A stretch of DNA of 52,440 nucleotides from Candidatus Hydrogenedentota bacterium (GTDB lineage: Bacteria > Hydrogenedentota > Hydrogenedentia > Hydrogenedentales > SLHB01), in NCBI GenBank assembly GCA_035416745.1, contig DAOLNV010000014.1:4875-57314 (forward strand), written 5' to 3'. The position numbers and the translations under genes are program-made. This document shows positions 17,268 to 27,300 of this stretch, one piece after another (position 1 is the first letter of the stretch; every line of letters begins with the position of its first letter). The notes under the pieces were generated by a model. The model saw only the letters and a list, made by a program, of their open reading frames with translations. It was not told the origin of the DNA and did not search any database.

Positions 17268-19641
17268 ATTCTGCATAGACGATATCGACCGGCTCGTGGC
17301 GGAGATTGGCCGCGGCAAAGAGGCCGTAATACCGATTCTCCACGCGATCCAGGACCGGTTTCACTACCTGCCCGACGCCGCCTTGAACCGCGTGTGCGAA
17401 ATCACCGAGATCACGCCCGCGACGATCGAGGGCGTGGCCACGTTCTTCACCCGGTTCCGCAGGCGCCCGATGGGCAGACACACCATCCGGGTATGCGACG
17501 GCACGGCCTGCCACGTGAAAGGCGCGCCGGCGGTCTTCGAGGCCTTCGCCAAGGAACTCGGCCTAGGCAAGGGAGAAGACACCGACAAACAAGGCGTATT
17601 CACGGTCCAGCGGGTCGCCTGCCTGGGTTGCTGCACCCTCGCGCCCGCCGTACAGATCGACCGCGTAACCTACGGCCACGTTGAGCCCGAGAACGTCTCG
17701 CAGGTCATCGAGGACTTCCTGGCCAACGAGGCTGACAAGAAGGAGCGCCCCCTTCAGCACGGCAACGGTAAAACCGTGCCCGAGGGTGAAATCCGCGTCG
17801 GTCTCGGTTCCTGCTGCGTCGCGGGCGGCAGCGACAAGGTCCGCATCGCCCTGGAAGACGTGCTCCAATCGATCGACGCGCATATCCGGGTCAAACGCGT
17901 GAGCTGCGTGGGGATGTGCCACCAGACCCCGCTGTTGGAGGTGCATCTGCCGGACCGACCGCCTTGTCTGTATGCGAAAGTGCAGGCCGAAGACGTCCCC
18001 GAGATCGTCCGCCGTCATTTTGCGCCGCGCAAACGAAGCGTGCGCATTCGGAAAGGCATCAGTAAGTGGCTGGAGAACGCGTATACGGGCGACCATCGCG
18101 ACGTGATCGAACGGCACGGCATCGACGTGCGCGACAAACCGGTCGCGGCGTTCCTGAGCAAACAGCAGCGTCTAGCCACGGAATATTGCGGCCAGCTCGA
18201 CCCCACCGATCTTGAAGAGTACCTGCGGTTAAGAGGATTCGAAGCCCTGGCCAAATGCCTGCCGGGGCCTGTACCCCGGGTGTCCGGTTCGGGGGCCGGT
18301 CTGGAACCGGACGCGATTATCGGCATCGTGGGCGCAAGCGGGCTTCGGGGGAGAGGCGGGGCGGGATTTCCGACCGCGCGCAAGTGGGAAGCGGTGCGCG
18401 AGGCGGCGGGCGAGCCCAAATACGTGGTCTGCAACGGCGACGAGGGCGATCCCGGCGCCTTCATGGACCGCATGATCCTCGAATCGTACCCCTTCCGGGT
18501 CATCGAAGGGATAATCATCGCTTCGCTCGCCGTCGGAGCGCACGAGGGCCTGTTGTACATCCGCGCGGAATACCCCCTGGCCATCGCACGCATCGAAGAG
18601 GCGCTTCGCATCTGCGAGACGGCGGGATACCTCGGCGATACCATACGCGGCAGCGGCCACGCCTTCCGTCTTCGAGTCATGCCGGGCGCGGGCGCGTTCG
18701 TGTGCGGAGAAGAAACGGCCCTGCTGGCCGCGGTCGAGGGCCGCCGCGCCACGCCGAGCATCCGGCCGCCGTACCCCGCGCAGCAAGGACTCCACGGCTG
18801 CCCGACGCTGGTGAACAACACCGAGACCTTCGCGCTGGTGCCCTGGATCATCCGCCACGGGCCGGAAGCGTTCGCCGCGTTGGGGACCGCTCACAGCAAG
18901 GGCACAAAAGTCTTCTCGCTGGCGGGAAAAGTGAACCGCGGCGGGCTTATTGAAGTGCCCATGGGCACGACTATCCACGAGATCGTGGAAGATATCGGCG
19001 GCGGGGTCCAGGACGGAAAGAAGTTCAAGGCCGTCCAAGTGGGCGGTCCTTCAGGCGGCTGTATCCCCGCCTCATTAGGCGATACGCCGGTCGACTTTGA
19101 GGCTTTGGCGGCCGCGGGCGCGATGATGGGTTCCGGCGGACTGGTTGTGCTCGATGACAGCGACTGCATGGTCGAGATGACCCGGTATTTCCTCTCGTTC
19201 ACGCAATTGGAATCGTGTGGGAAGTGTACCCCCTGCCGCGTGGGTACGAAGCGCATGCTCGAGATCCTCGATCGGCTGTGCGAGGGCAAGGCCGAGATTG
19301 GCGACCTCGCGGAATTGGAGAGCCTCGCCCACATCGTGAAGAACAACAGCCTGTGCGGACTGGGCAAGACGGCGCCGAATCCTGTATTGACCACGTTGCG
19401 GTATTTTCGCGAAGAATTCGAGGCGCATGTCGAGGGACGGTGCCCGGCGGGCAAATGCAAGGGACTGATCACCTATTCGATAACCGAGAAATGCATCGGC
19501 TGCACGAAATGCGCGCTGAATTGCCCCTCCGGCGCTATTGCGTTCCGGCCCTACGAACAACACGAAATCGACGCCGGAATATGCACCCGGTGCAATGGCT
19601 GTTTCGAGATTTGTCCCGTAGATGCAGTGAAAGTGGAATGA
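17254..19641 (+). CDS. NuoE-NuoF (HydC-HydB type) fusion, NADH-oxidising flavoprotein
   Basis: 795 residues. ATG 17254 overlaps the previous gene by 14 bases. Domain 1 (about 1-165) is NuoE: 2Fe-2S ligands C81, C86, C123 and C127. Domain 2 (about 180-265) is a second thioredoxin-like 2Fe-2S fold (GLGSCC... and CVGMC). Domain 3 is NuoF: GLRGRGGAGFPT at 363 for NADH/FMN, then NGDEGDPGAFMDR, an SLBB region, and the 4Fe-4S site C655/658/661 with C701. Domain 4 is a two-cluster ferredoxin (C747 onward, CIGCTKC and CTRCNGC). This order matches HydB of electron-bifurcating hydrogenases or NADP-reducing HndC, here joined to the HydC/HndA part. It should oxidise NADH in the cytoplasm with FMN. No H-cluster hydrogenase subunit is seen in the window. 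Confidence 0.9.
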   Translation: MTEIRFCIDDIDRLVAEIGRGKEAVIPILHAIQDRFHYLPDAALNRVCEITEITPATIEGVATFFTRFRRRPMGRHTIRVCDGTACHVKGAPAVFEAFAKELGLGKGEDTDKQGVFTVQRVACLGCCTLAPAVQIDRVTYGHVEPENVSQVIEDFLANEADKKERPLQHGNGKTVPEGEIRVGLGSCCVAGGSDKVRIALEDVLQSIDAHIRVKRVSCVGMCHQTPLLEVHLPDRPPCLYAKVQAEDVPEIVRRHFAPRKRSVRIRKGISKWLENAYTGDHRDVIERHGIDVRDKPVAAFLSKQQRLATEYCGQLDPTDLEEYLRLRGFEALAKCLPGPVPRVSGSGAGLEPDAIIGIVGASGLRGRGGAGFPTARKWEAVREAAGEPKYVVCNGDEGDPGAFMDRMILESYPFRVIEGIIIASLAVGAHEGLLYIRAEYPLAIARIEEALRICETAGYLGDTIRGSGHAFRLRVMPGAGAFVCGEETALLAAVEGRRATPSIRPPYPAQQGLHGCPTLVNNTETFALVPWIIRHGPEAFAALGTAHSKGTKVFSLAGKVNRGGLIEVPMGTTIHEIVEDIGGGVQDGKKFKAVQVGGPSGGCIPASLGDTPVDFEALAAAGAMMGSGGLVVLDDSDCMVEMTRYFLSFTQLESCGKCTPCRVGTKRMLEILDRLCEGKAEIGDLAELESLAHIVKNNSLCGLGKTAPNPVLTTLRYFREEFEAHVEGRCPAGKCKGLITYSITEKCIGCTKCALNCPSGAIAFRPYEQHEIDAGICTRCNGCFEICPVDAVKVE

Positions 19642-19645
19642 CACG

Positions 19646-21133
19646 ATGCCGCGATTGACCATAGACGGCCAAACCGTGGATGCGCCCCCCGGCGCGTCGG
19701 TAATGGACGCGGCCGCCCTGCTCGGGATCGAGATTCCCGCACTGTGCCACGTCCGCGGAGTGCGCCCCCTTACGTCGTGCATGGTTTGCGTCGTTGAAGA
19801 TAAGCAGACGGGCAAGACATTCCCGTCCTGTTCCACGAGGGCCAGCGACGGCATGGTCATCGAAACCGGTACCGGGGCGATACGCGCTGCGCGCAAGGAG
19901 GTGTTGCAGCTTCTGTTGAGCGAGCATGTGGGCGATTGCGAAGCCCCGTGCCGGCGCATCTGCCCCGCCGCGCTCGACGTGCCCCTCATGATGCGAAAGA
20001 CAGGGGCCGGAGACCTGGACGCGGCCGCGCGCCTCGCCAAGGATGCGTTGATCTTCCCCGGAACGCTGGGGTGGGTCTGCAACGCGCCGTGCGAACGCGG
20101 ATGCCATCGCGGAACCTTTGACGAACCATTGCTCATCAAGGAGATGCACCGCCGCCTTGCGGAAGAAGTCATGGCGCCGGGCAACGTTGTGCCCGAGCGG
20201 CCCGAGTCCACAGGCAGGCGCGTCGCCATTGTCGGGAGTGGCATCGCGGGGCTGTCGGCGGCATGGACGCTCGCGCGAAGGGGCCACAGGTGCACGGTAT
20301 TCGAGCGCGAGGACCGGCCGGGCGGGCCTCTGCGCGACCTGAGCGAAGAGGAGCTGCCCGCGCGCGTATTCCAGTCCGAGGTCGAGTCTATCTTGAGCCT
20401 GGGGGTGGAACTGCGCACCAATTGCATGGTTGGGAGGGAGATTGCCATCGAGGAAGTGTTGAAAACCTATGATGCCGTGGTCCTGGCCTGCCAGGACGAT
20501 GCCCTCGAGGACGCCGAAGACGAGGATCGCGTGTTCACGGCCATTGAATTCCCGATGGCGGTGAATGCTGTAGGAGAAGGCAAGGAAGTGGCGGACGAGG
20601 CGGACCGGTTTCTCCGGGGCCAGCCGTCCGCGTTCCACGAAAAACCGTTCGATTGCCGCCTTGTCGAGATCCATGAATCCGAGATGGCCGCGTTCGCCGC
20701 GCATCGCATGGAGGCCGCCACGCACGGGCGGGGACGCCAGCACGGCGTCATCGAAGACGAGGCAAGACGGTGTCTGCATTGCGACTGTCTGAAAAAGGTT
20801 TCCTGCAAGTTGAGGCAGTGCGCGACCGAGTATGGGGCGAAGCAGTTCGCATACCGTGAGGTGAACCGTCCGCCCATAGCAGCGTCCGAGGTAACCGGCT
20901 CCGTCTTCTTCGAGCCGGGGAAATGTATTCGCTGCGGTCTTTGTGTTGAGATCACGGCCGTCCGGGGGGAGCCGTTTGGCATGGCATTCGTCCAGCGCGG
21001 GTTTGATGTGCGCGTGCAGCCTCCTTTGGGACGGTCCCTCGAGGAAGCGTTGACCAAGACCGCGCGCGAGTGCGCCGAGGCCTGTCCCACGGCCGCATTG
21101 GCATGGCGGAATCAAGAGGAGCGGGAATCGTGA
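19646..21133 (+). CDS. 2Fe-2S/4Fe-4S/FAD protein with a reduced nucleotide domain (NuoG/GltD hybrid)
   Basis: 495 residues, four bases after the NuoEF fusion. Residues 1-75 are a 2Fe-2S ferredoxin (C34, C45, C48, C62) as in NuoG/HydA. H94, C98, C102 and C106 resemble both the NuoG His-Cys3 site and the GltD cluster. C145, C149 and C153 follow as in GltD. VGSGIAGLSAAW (197-208) is the FAD dinucleotide fold. The usual second GxGxxG NAD(P)H-binding lobe is missing: only about 80 residues separate the FAD fold from a return segment near 296-325. The C-terminus has CIRCGLC (427-433) with Thr where the fourth Cys would be, and C476/C480-P. It probably forms the electron-accepting partner of the fusion upstream. 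It lacks an H-cluster, so it is not a hydrogenase. Confidence 0.82.
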   Translation: MPRLTIDGQTVDAPPGASVMDAAALLGIEIPALCHVRGVRPLTSCMVCVVEDKQTGKTFPSCSTRASDGMVIETGTGAIRAARKEVLQLLLSEHVGDCEAPCRRICPAALDVPLMMRKTGAGDLDAAARLAKDALIFPGTLGWVCNAPCERGCHRGTFDEPLLIKEMHRRLAEEVMAPGNVVPERPESTGRRVAIVGSGIAGLSAAWTLARRGHRCTVFEREDRPGGPLRDLSEEELPARVFQSEVESILSLGVELRTNCMVGREIAIEEVLKTYDAVVLACQDDALEDAEDEDRVFTAIEFPMAVNAVGEGKEVADEADRFLRGQPSAFHEKPFDCRLVEIHESEMAAFAAHRMEAATHGRGRQHGVIEDEARRCLHCDCLKKVSCKLRQCATEYGAKQFAYREVNRPPIAASEVTGSVFFEPGKCIRCGLCVEITAVRGEPFGMAFVQRGFDVRVQPPLGRSLEEALTKTARECAEACPTAALAWRNQEERES

Positions 21134-22422
21134 AAGTCGTGCAGTTGATTCCGGGAACCGGCGGGACATTCTACTGCCAGAATTGCATACGCGACGGCGC
21201 GTTGATGCGGGCCCTGCGCAGACGCGGGGTGGAGGTTACGCTGGTCCCCCTCTATTTGCCGTTGAAGGTGGACGCCGAAGGTCTTGAGGACCATGCGCCA
21301 GTGTTCTTTGGCGGGATCAACGTGTATCTGCAGCAGAAGTTCGGCCTGTTTCGGAGGACGCCGCGCTGGCTTGACAGGTTCTTTGACTCCGGCTGGATGC
21401 TGAAACAAGCGGCCGCCCGCGAAGGCTCGACCAATGCCGCCGCCCTAGGTCCGATGACTCTTTCCATGCTGCAGGGGCGTTTGGGCAACCAGCGCAAGGA
21501 AATTGACCGCCTCACCGAATGGCTCAAGAACCACGAAAGACCGGCTTTGATTCACGCGTCCAACTCGCTTCTGCTGGGCGTTGCCACGGAACTGAAACGC
21601 GCGCTCAACATCCCTCTGGTGTGCAGCCTCCAGGATGAGGACACCTGGCTCGACGCCATTCCCGAGCCCCACGGCAGCCAATGCTGGAAGACCATGTCCG
21701 AGCGCGCCCGCGAAGTCGACGGGTTCATCGCGGTAAGCAACTGGTACGCCGGTGTCATGACCCGCCGCATGAATATCCCGCCTGAAAAGCTCGCCGTCGC
21801 GCCCGTAGGCATTGAATTCGAAGACATCGAGCCCGCGCCGGCGCCGTCGGACCCGCCCGCGATCGGGTATCTGTCGCGCATGAGCGAATGCCTTGGCCTC
21901 GGACTTCTGGTAGACGCCTTCATCCAATTGAAACAGCGCGGCAAGATACCAGGCCTCAAGCTGCGGGTCACCGGCGGGCAGACCGCCGAAGACACCGCTT
22001 TTCTGAATCACATCCAATCCGAATTGCGCAAACGCCATATGGAGGCGGACGTCGAGTTCCTCGAACACTTCGACAGGGCATCGCGCCACGCATTTCTGCG
22101 TTCGCTGTCGGTCCTGTCGGTGCCGGTTCCAGGCGGCGAAGCGTTCGGCGCCTTTATCATCGAAGCGCTGGCGTGCGGGGTGCCTGTCGTGCAACCGGCC
22201 GCTGGCGCGTTCCCTGAGATCATGGAGAAGACCGGCGGAGGCACCGTGTACGAGCCGAACACGGAACATGGCCTGAGAGACGCCCTTGAACAGCTCTTGC
22301 TCGACCGTGCTGGCGCGCATGAACTCGGACGGCGCGGACGCGAGGCCGTCCTCGCCCAGTATAGCGTCGAGAAGACCATGGAAAACGTCCTGGCGGTCTA
22401 CACGAACCTGGTGAAATCATGA
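21130..22422 (+). CDS. GT4-family glycosyltransferase
   Basis: 430 residues from GTG 21130, which overlaps the upstream TGA; GAGGAG sits eight bases before. An in-frame ATG at 21103 lies inside the previous gene and has no ribosome site. The N-terminus (VVQLIPGTGGTFYCQNCIRD) is a GT-B nucleotide-sugar transferase start of the type with a YCxNC motif. The C-terminal half carries GGEAFGAFIIEALACG, with the E337-x7-E345 pair of retaining GT4 enzymes. It would transfer a sugar from an activated donor in the cytoplasm. Why it lies in a redox operon is unclear. Glycosylation of an exported partner or lipid would fit with the lipoprotein and exporter that follow, but that is speculation. Confidence 0.87.
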   Translation: MKVVQLIPGTGGTFYCQNCIRDGALMRALRRRGVEVTLVPLYLPLKVDAEGLEDHAPVFFGGINVYLQQKFGLFRRTPRWLDRFFDSGWMLKQAAAREGSTNAAALGPMTLSMLQGRLGNQRKEIDRLTEWLKNHERPALIHASNSLLLGVATELKRALNIPLVCSLQDEDTWLDAIPEPHGSQCWKTMSERAREVDGFIAVSNWYAGVMTRRMNIPPEKLAVAPVGIEFEDIEPAPAPSDPPAIGYLSRMSECLGLGLLVDAFIQLKQRGKIPGLKLRVTGGQTAEDTAFLNHIQSELRKRHMEADVEFLEHFDRASRHAFLRSLSVLSVPVPGGEAFGAFIIEALACGVPVVQPAAGAFPEIMEKTGGGTVYEPNTEHGLRDALEQLLLDRAGAHELGRRGREAVLAQYSVEKTMENVLAVYTNLVKS

Positions 22423-23666
22423 AAGACTGCGCTCGTTGGCTTCTGCTCATGGCGTCGCTGGCCGTCTTGGGCCTGACCGGCTGCGGCAACGATACCGGGA
22501 CGCCGCCGCAACAAGACTCCCCGGACTCCGCTGCGCAGGACGCAGACGGGCACACGGACGCCGCCAAAGGCCCGGCAGAAGTTCCGTGGAACACGTACCA
22601 CGGCGATTTCTCGCTGAGCGGCATCACCGAGACGCCGTTGCCCAACGAGTTGACCCTCGCCTGGCGTTTCTTGGCAGGAGCACCGGTTGTCACCACCCCG
22701 GTAGCGGGCGGCGCGCGTATCTATTTCGTCAATAACAAGGGGCGAATATTCGCTATCGACAGTCAGGGCAATGAAATCTGGTCCGTGGCAATTCCGCGCG
22801 AGGCGCGCGACAAGTGGTCCCCCAAGGAACAGCAATTCGACGCGCCGCTCACCTATTTCCGCGATACGCTTCTTGCCGGCTCGGTAGACGGCATCCTGTT
22901 CGCACTCGATGCCGCGTCGGGCGAGGTGAAATGGCAGGCGGACCTGGACGGCACGATCCTGGGCGCGGCGAACGTGGCCGTAGTCACGCCGAAGGAGAGC
23001 GGCTCCGAGAGCGTCCGGGTGTACGTCATCGAGCAGGGCAGCGGCGTCCTTCATTGCCTGGATTTCCAGACGGGCCAGCCTGTCTGGCAGTCACAAGGGG
23101 TCGAGCGTTGCGACGGCTCGCCCGGCGTCGGCGGCGGAACGGCTGTTTTTGGAAGCTGCGCCGCGGCGTTGCACGTGTTTTCCGCCGAAACCGGCGAACG
23201 ATTGCACGATATCCCCATGGGCGATGAATCCCAGGTGGCGGGCGGGGTCGCGGTTATCGATGATGAGGCCTACTCTGGCAGCCGCAGCGGCGCGGTTTTG
23301 AAAGCCAGGACGGAAACGGGCGGCGTCGCATGGCGCAATACGGACTGCACGGCCGAAGCGTTCACCACGCCTGCCGTAGACCGCCAGTGGGTGGTCTTCG
23401 GATGCGCCAGCGGCGATGTCCACGGGCTCGAACGCGAGACAGGCGCGTCGAAGTGGACCTTTCACGCTGGAGGGCTTGTGACGTCTGCCGTTATCGCCCG
23501 CGACAAAGTGGTTGCCGGTTCCGAGGGCACACTGTTCCTGCTGCGGCTTGAAGATGGGACCAAACTGTGGTCCCATGAGGTCAGCGACGAAATAACGTCG
23601 CCAGCCATCTTCGACGGACTGGTGATTGTCGGATGCGATGATGGAACAGTGGCCGCCTTCCGTTAG
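22419..23666 (+). CDS. PQQ-like beta-propeller lipoprotein (BamB-like)
   Basis: 415 residues; ATG overlaps the previous TGA. A short signal ends in the lipobox LTGC with Cys22 as the acylated residue, followed by a low-complexity Asp/Gln/Pro linker. The propeller (about 55-415) has blades such as GRIFAIDSQGNEIW, GILFALDAASGEVKW and VLHCLDFQTGQPVW. BamB in outer-membrane assembly has this fold, but this protein is not in a bam context. Here it sits between a glycosyltransferase and a LolD/MacB-type ABC system, which could handle it or its ligand. It is the fourth PQQ-like protein of the operon. Confidence 0.87.
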   Translation: MKDCARWLLLMASLAVLGLTGCGNDTGTPPQQDSPDSAAQDADGHTDAAKGPAEVPWNTYHGDFSLSGITETPLPNELTLAWRFLAGAPVVTTPVAGGARIYFVNNKGRIFAIDSQGNEIWSVAIPREARDKWSPKEQQFDAPLTYFRDTLLAGSVDGILFALDAASGEVKWQADLDGTILGAANVAVVTPKESGSESVRVYVIEQGSGVLHCLDFQTGQPVWQSQGVERCDGSPGVGGGTAVFGSCAAALHVFSAETGERLHDIPMGDESQVAGGVAVIDDEAYSGSRSGAVLKARTETGGVAWRNTDCTAEAFTTPAVDRQWVVFGCASGDVHGLERETGASKWTFHAGGLVTSAVIARDKVVAGSEGTLFLLRLEDGTKLWSHEVSDEITSPAIFDGLVIVGCDDGTVAAFR

Positions 23667-23690
23667 GCCGCAGTCAGGAGGCGCCTGTTT

Positions 23691-24386
23691 ATGAATGAGA
23701 CATCAGCTTTGCTTGAGGTCCGCGACGTCACGAAGACGTACGAGAGTTCTCCAAATCCTCCGCAGGTGCTGAAGGGGGTCAGCCTGCGTCTGGCGCGGGG
23801 TGAGTCCGTGGCCGTAGTCGGCCCGTCGGGGTGCGGCAAGAGCACGCTGCTCAACCTGATCGGTGCTCTTGACACGCCGACATCCGGTACTGTCACGTTC
23901 GACGGCCGCGATCTGGGCGCGCTGGATTCCGCCGAGCTGGCGAGATTTCGCAATACGTCGGTGGGATTCGTGTTTCAGTTTCATCATCTGTTGCCCCAGT
24001 GCACCACGCTCGAGAACGTGCTGGTCCCGGCCTTGGTGAATGGGGGGGCGCAGAGCAAGAAGGCGCGGGCGCTCGGATTGCTCGGACGCGTGGGCCTGTC
24101 CGGCCGGGCGGATTACCGGCCGGGCCAGCTTTCGGGCGGGGAGCGGCAACGCGCCGCCGTGGTGCGGGCGCTCATCAACGAACCGCGTCTCTTACTCGCC
24201 GACGAACCCACCGGCTCGCTCAATGAGGAAAGCGCGTCGGAACTGGTCGAGCTCCTGCTCGAACTCGGCCGCGAACAGGGCATGGCTCTGCTTGTTGTCA
24301 CGCATTCGCTGGCGGTCGCGGCGCGAATGGACCGGATACTCGAACTTCGCGACGGACTGCTCAACCCGAGAGGGAAGACCCCATGA
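23691..24386 (+). CDS. ABC transporter ATP-binding protein, LolD/MacB type
   Basis: 231 residues, full length for the family. Walker A GPSGCGKST (44-52), Q-loop at Gln96, signature LSGGERQ (147-153), Walker B LLLADEP (167-173) with catalytic Glu172, and the switch His in THS near residue 206. These match the LolD/MacB/FtsE branch that powers mechanotransmission-type exporters. It starts 24 bases after the lipoprotein stop, behind CAGGAGGCG. The stop codon overlaps the start of the permease. It acts on the cytoplasmic face. Confidence 0.93.
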   Translation: MNETSALLEVRDVTKTYESSPNPPQVLKGVSLRLARGESVAVVGPSGCGKSTLLNLIGALDTPTSGTVTFDGRDLGALDSAELARFRNTSVGFVFQFHHLLPQCTTLENVLVPALVNGGAQSKKARALGLLGRVGLSGRADYRPGQLSGGERQRAAVVRALINEPRLLLADEPTGSLNEESASELVELLLELGREQGMALLVVTHSLAVAARMDRILELRDGLLNPRGKTP

Positions 24387-27300
24387 CGTTGCTGAGGCTG
24401 GTACTCGACAGCCTCCGGTTTCACTGGCGCATGCACGCCGGGGCGGCCGCGGGGACGGCTCTGACGGGCGCTATTCTTACGGGTGCGCTCCTGGTAGGGG
24501 ACAGCACCGATTATTCGCTCCGTCAATATGCCCTTGCCCGCCTTGGCGCGATTCATTTCGCGGTCGAATCACGGGGGGGCTTTTTCTCGCAGGACCTCGT
24601 TGCCGGATTACGCGAGAGCGTGCCGGCGCCGGGCGTCCCGGCCCTCGCCGTGCGCGGGATGGCCCTCGCAGACAATGTTGAGCAGTCCAGGCAGATCAAC
24701 CAGGTGAGCGTGGTGGGCATCCCGGCGGACTTCTGGGACCTCGCCCCACCCGCGGCGCTTCCTTTGGGCGAGTATGAAACAGCCTTGAACGAGCGGCTCG
24801 CGGAAGCCCTGGGCGTCGGTGTGGGCGACAGGGTGGCGCTTCGGATCGTCAAACCGGGCGTCCTGCCGCGCGACGCCCCGCTCTCTTCCCGCACCGGGGA
24901 TTCCTCGACCCGCGCGCTGTGCGCCGTGAAAGCCATCCTGCCGGATTCAGGTATTGGGCGTTTCAGCCTCGCGGCAGCCCAGACCGCGCCGTACAACGCG
25001 TTCGTTGACCTGCACTGGCTTCAGGAACAGCTCGGGCTCGAGGGGCGCGTCAACCTCGCTCTCGTGGGAGAAGGCGTCAGCCAGGCGGAACTGGAAACCG
25101 CCCTTCAACAGGTGTGGCGGCCGGATTACGTGGGTCTCAGATTGCGAACGCATTCCGGCGGGATCATCCAACTGGAAACGGACCGCATTTTCCTGCAACA
25201 GGCGGTGGCGGAAGCCGCCCTTGCACTGCCCGGCGCGCAGGGAACGCTCTCTTACCTGGTCAACTCGATTTCGAAAGGCGAGCGGTCGACGCCGTATTCC
25301 TTCGCGATTGCAGGCCCTGTTCCACGAGATATGCGCGACGGGCAGGCGGTGATTAACCGCTGGCTCGCCGACGAGCTCGACGCGAAACCAGGCGACGCCA
25401 TCGAGGTGCGGTACTACGAATTCACGCCATCGAACGATTTCGTAGAGAAATCCCGCAGCTTCACAGTCCACAGCATCGTGGAAATGGCGGAACTCGAGAC
25501 CGAACGCGGCCTGATGCCCGAGTTTCCCGGGTTGACCGACGTCGAGCGCTGCGAGGATTGGGGTATCGGCATGCCCCTCGACGAGGAACGTCTCGCTGAC
25601 AAGGCGAACGAGGAATATTGGAACCAATACGGTCCCACGCCCAAGTTTCTGTGCACCCTCGCCGCGGGGCAGGAAATGTGGGGCAACCGTTATGGCAACC
25701 TCATGACAGTCCGCTTCCCCGGCACGGCTGCCTCGGAAAGCGCCATCCTTGATGCGCTTCGCCAACACGTGACGCCCGAGCAAGCGGGACTGTTGATCTC
25801 GCCGGTCCGCCAAGAAGCGTTTGAAGCCGTCGAGAGGGCCATCGACCTCGGCGGACTGTTTCTGGGGATGAGTTTCTTTCTGATCGTTGCTGCGCTGATT
25901 CTCACGGCGCTGCTGTTCGTGTTCGGCGTGCAGCACCGGGCGTCCGAGATGGGCATCTTGCTCGCCGTGGGGTTCCGCACGCCGCGCATCCGCATCGTGT
26001 TCTTGATGGAGGCGGCCGCGAGCGCCATTCTGGGGGCCGTAACCGGGGCAGGCGCAAGCACCCTCTACACACGGGCCCTTATCTTCGGGTTGAGCCATTA
26101 CTGGCAGGGAGCGGTCGCTCAGACCGGCATTCTCTATCATGCGGCGCCCGGGACTGTGGCGACCGGGGCCGCGCTCAGTCTTGTGTGCGCCCTCGGAGCC
26201 ATGGGCCTGGCGATGTGGCGCCAGACCCGCCACTCGCCCCGCGAACTACTCACCATGGACTTTTCTCAGGATGCGGCGGGCACGGCATCGCGACGAAGCC
26301 GCGCGCCTGCCCTGTGGCCGCCCGCGCTCATTCTCCTGGCTGCCCTGGGTTTGATCGTGTATGCGCTGACCGCAAACGTCGAGGAAGTAGCCCTGGTATT
26401 TTTCGGCGCCGGGGCGTTGCTGCTGGTCTCGGGCATTGGGTTCTTCCGCTGTCTTCTCGGGCGCATGCGCTCTCCGGGGTCCGTTGCGCGGCTCACGCTT
26501 GCGTCGCTCTCGCTCGAGAATACCGCCCGGCGGAGCGGCCGGAGCCTGAGTGTCGCCACGCTCCTTGCGACGGGCGCGTTTCTGGTACTGGCGGTATCGT
26601 CGATGCAGGAGGACGTCACCGCGAACGCGGGAAAGCGTTCTTCGGGCACGGGCGGATTCGAGTTGTTCGCGGAAACGACCCTTCCCCTGACGCAGAATCC
26701 CGCGGAAACGCTTGACCTGCCCGGCGTCGGCGCGGTGGCCCTGCGGGTTCGTGACGGAGACGACGCCAGTTGCCTCAACCTGAATCGTGCTCAGACGCCC
26801 CGGATTCTCGGGGTTGACGTGGATGAGATGGCTGCGCTCGGCGCGTTTCTGCCCGAGCAACAGCAAAGCGGCTTGTGGCAACTGCTGCGACTGGACCTTC
26901 CCGGCGGCGCGGCGCCCGCCCTCGTGGGCGATTCCGACACGGCGATGTGGGGGCTTCAAAAGAAGACCGGCGTTGATGACGGAGATACACTCACCTACCG
27001 CGACGACGCGGGAAACGAGGTCGGTGTGCGCCTGGTGGGCCGCCTTCCCATGCGGCTTTCCGTATTCCAGGGCGCCATACTGGTCTCCAACGAGTGGTTT
27101 ACGCGTCTTTTCCCTTCGGAAGAGGGCTTTCGCGTCTTTCTGTTGGACACCCCGCCGGGCCAGGAAGAATCAGTGGCCGGCAAACTGAATGCGGAGTTCG
27201 CAAAATCAGGCATGGACGCCTCGTCCGCCGTAGCGCGGCTCCGCCGGTTCTACGCCGTCGAGTCCACATATCTGGCGATGTTCCTGGTGCTGGGCGGCCT

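Noticed and set aside
19646..21133. [FeFe]-hydrogenase catalytic subunit
   Set aside because: The 2Fe-2S start is HydA-like, but there are no H-cluster Cys motifs; the body is an FAD fold.
9703..23666. c-type heme sites in the propeller proteins
   Set aside because: I looked for CxxCH in the PQQ-like proteins and saw none, so they are not quinohemoproteins.
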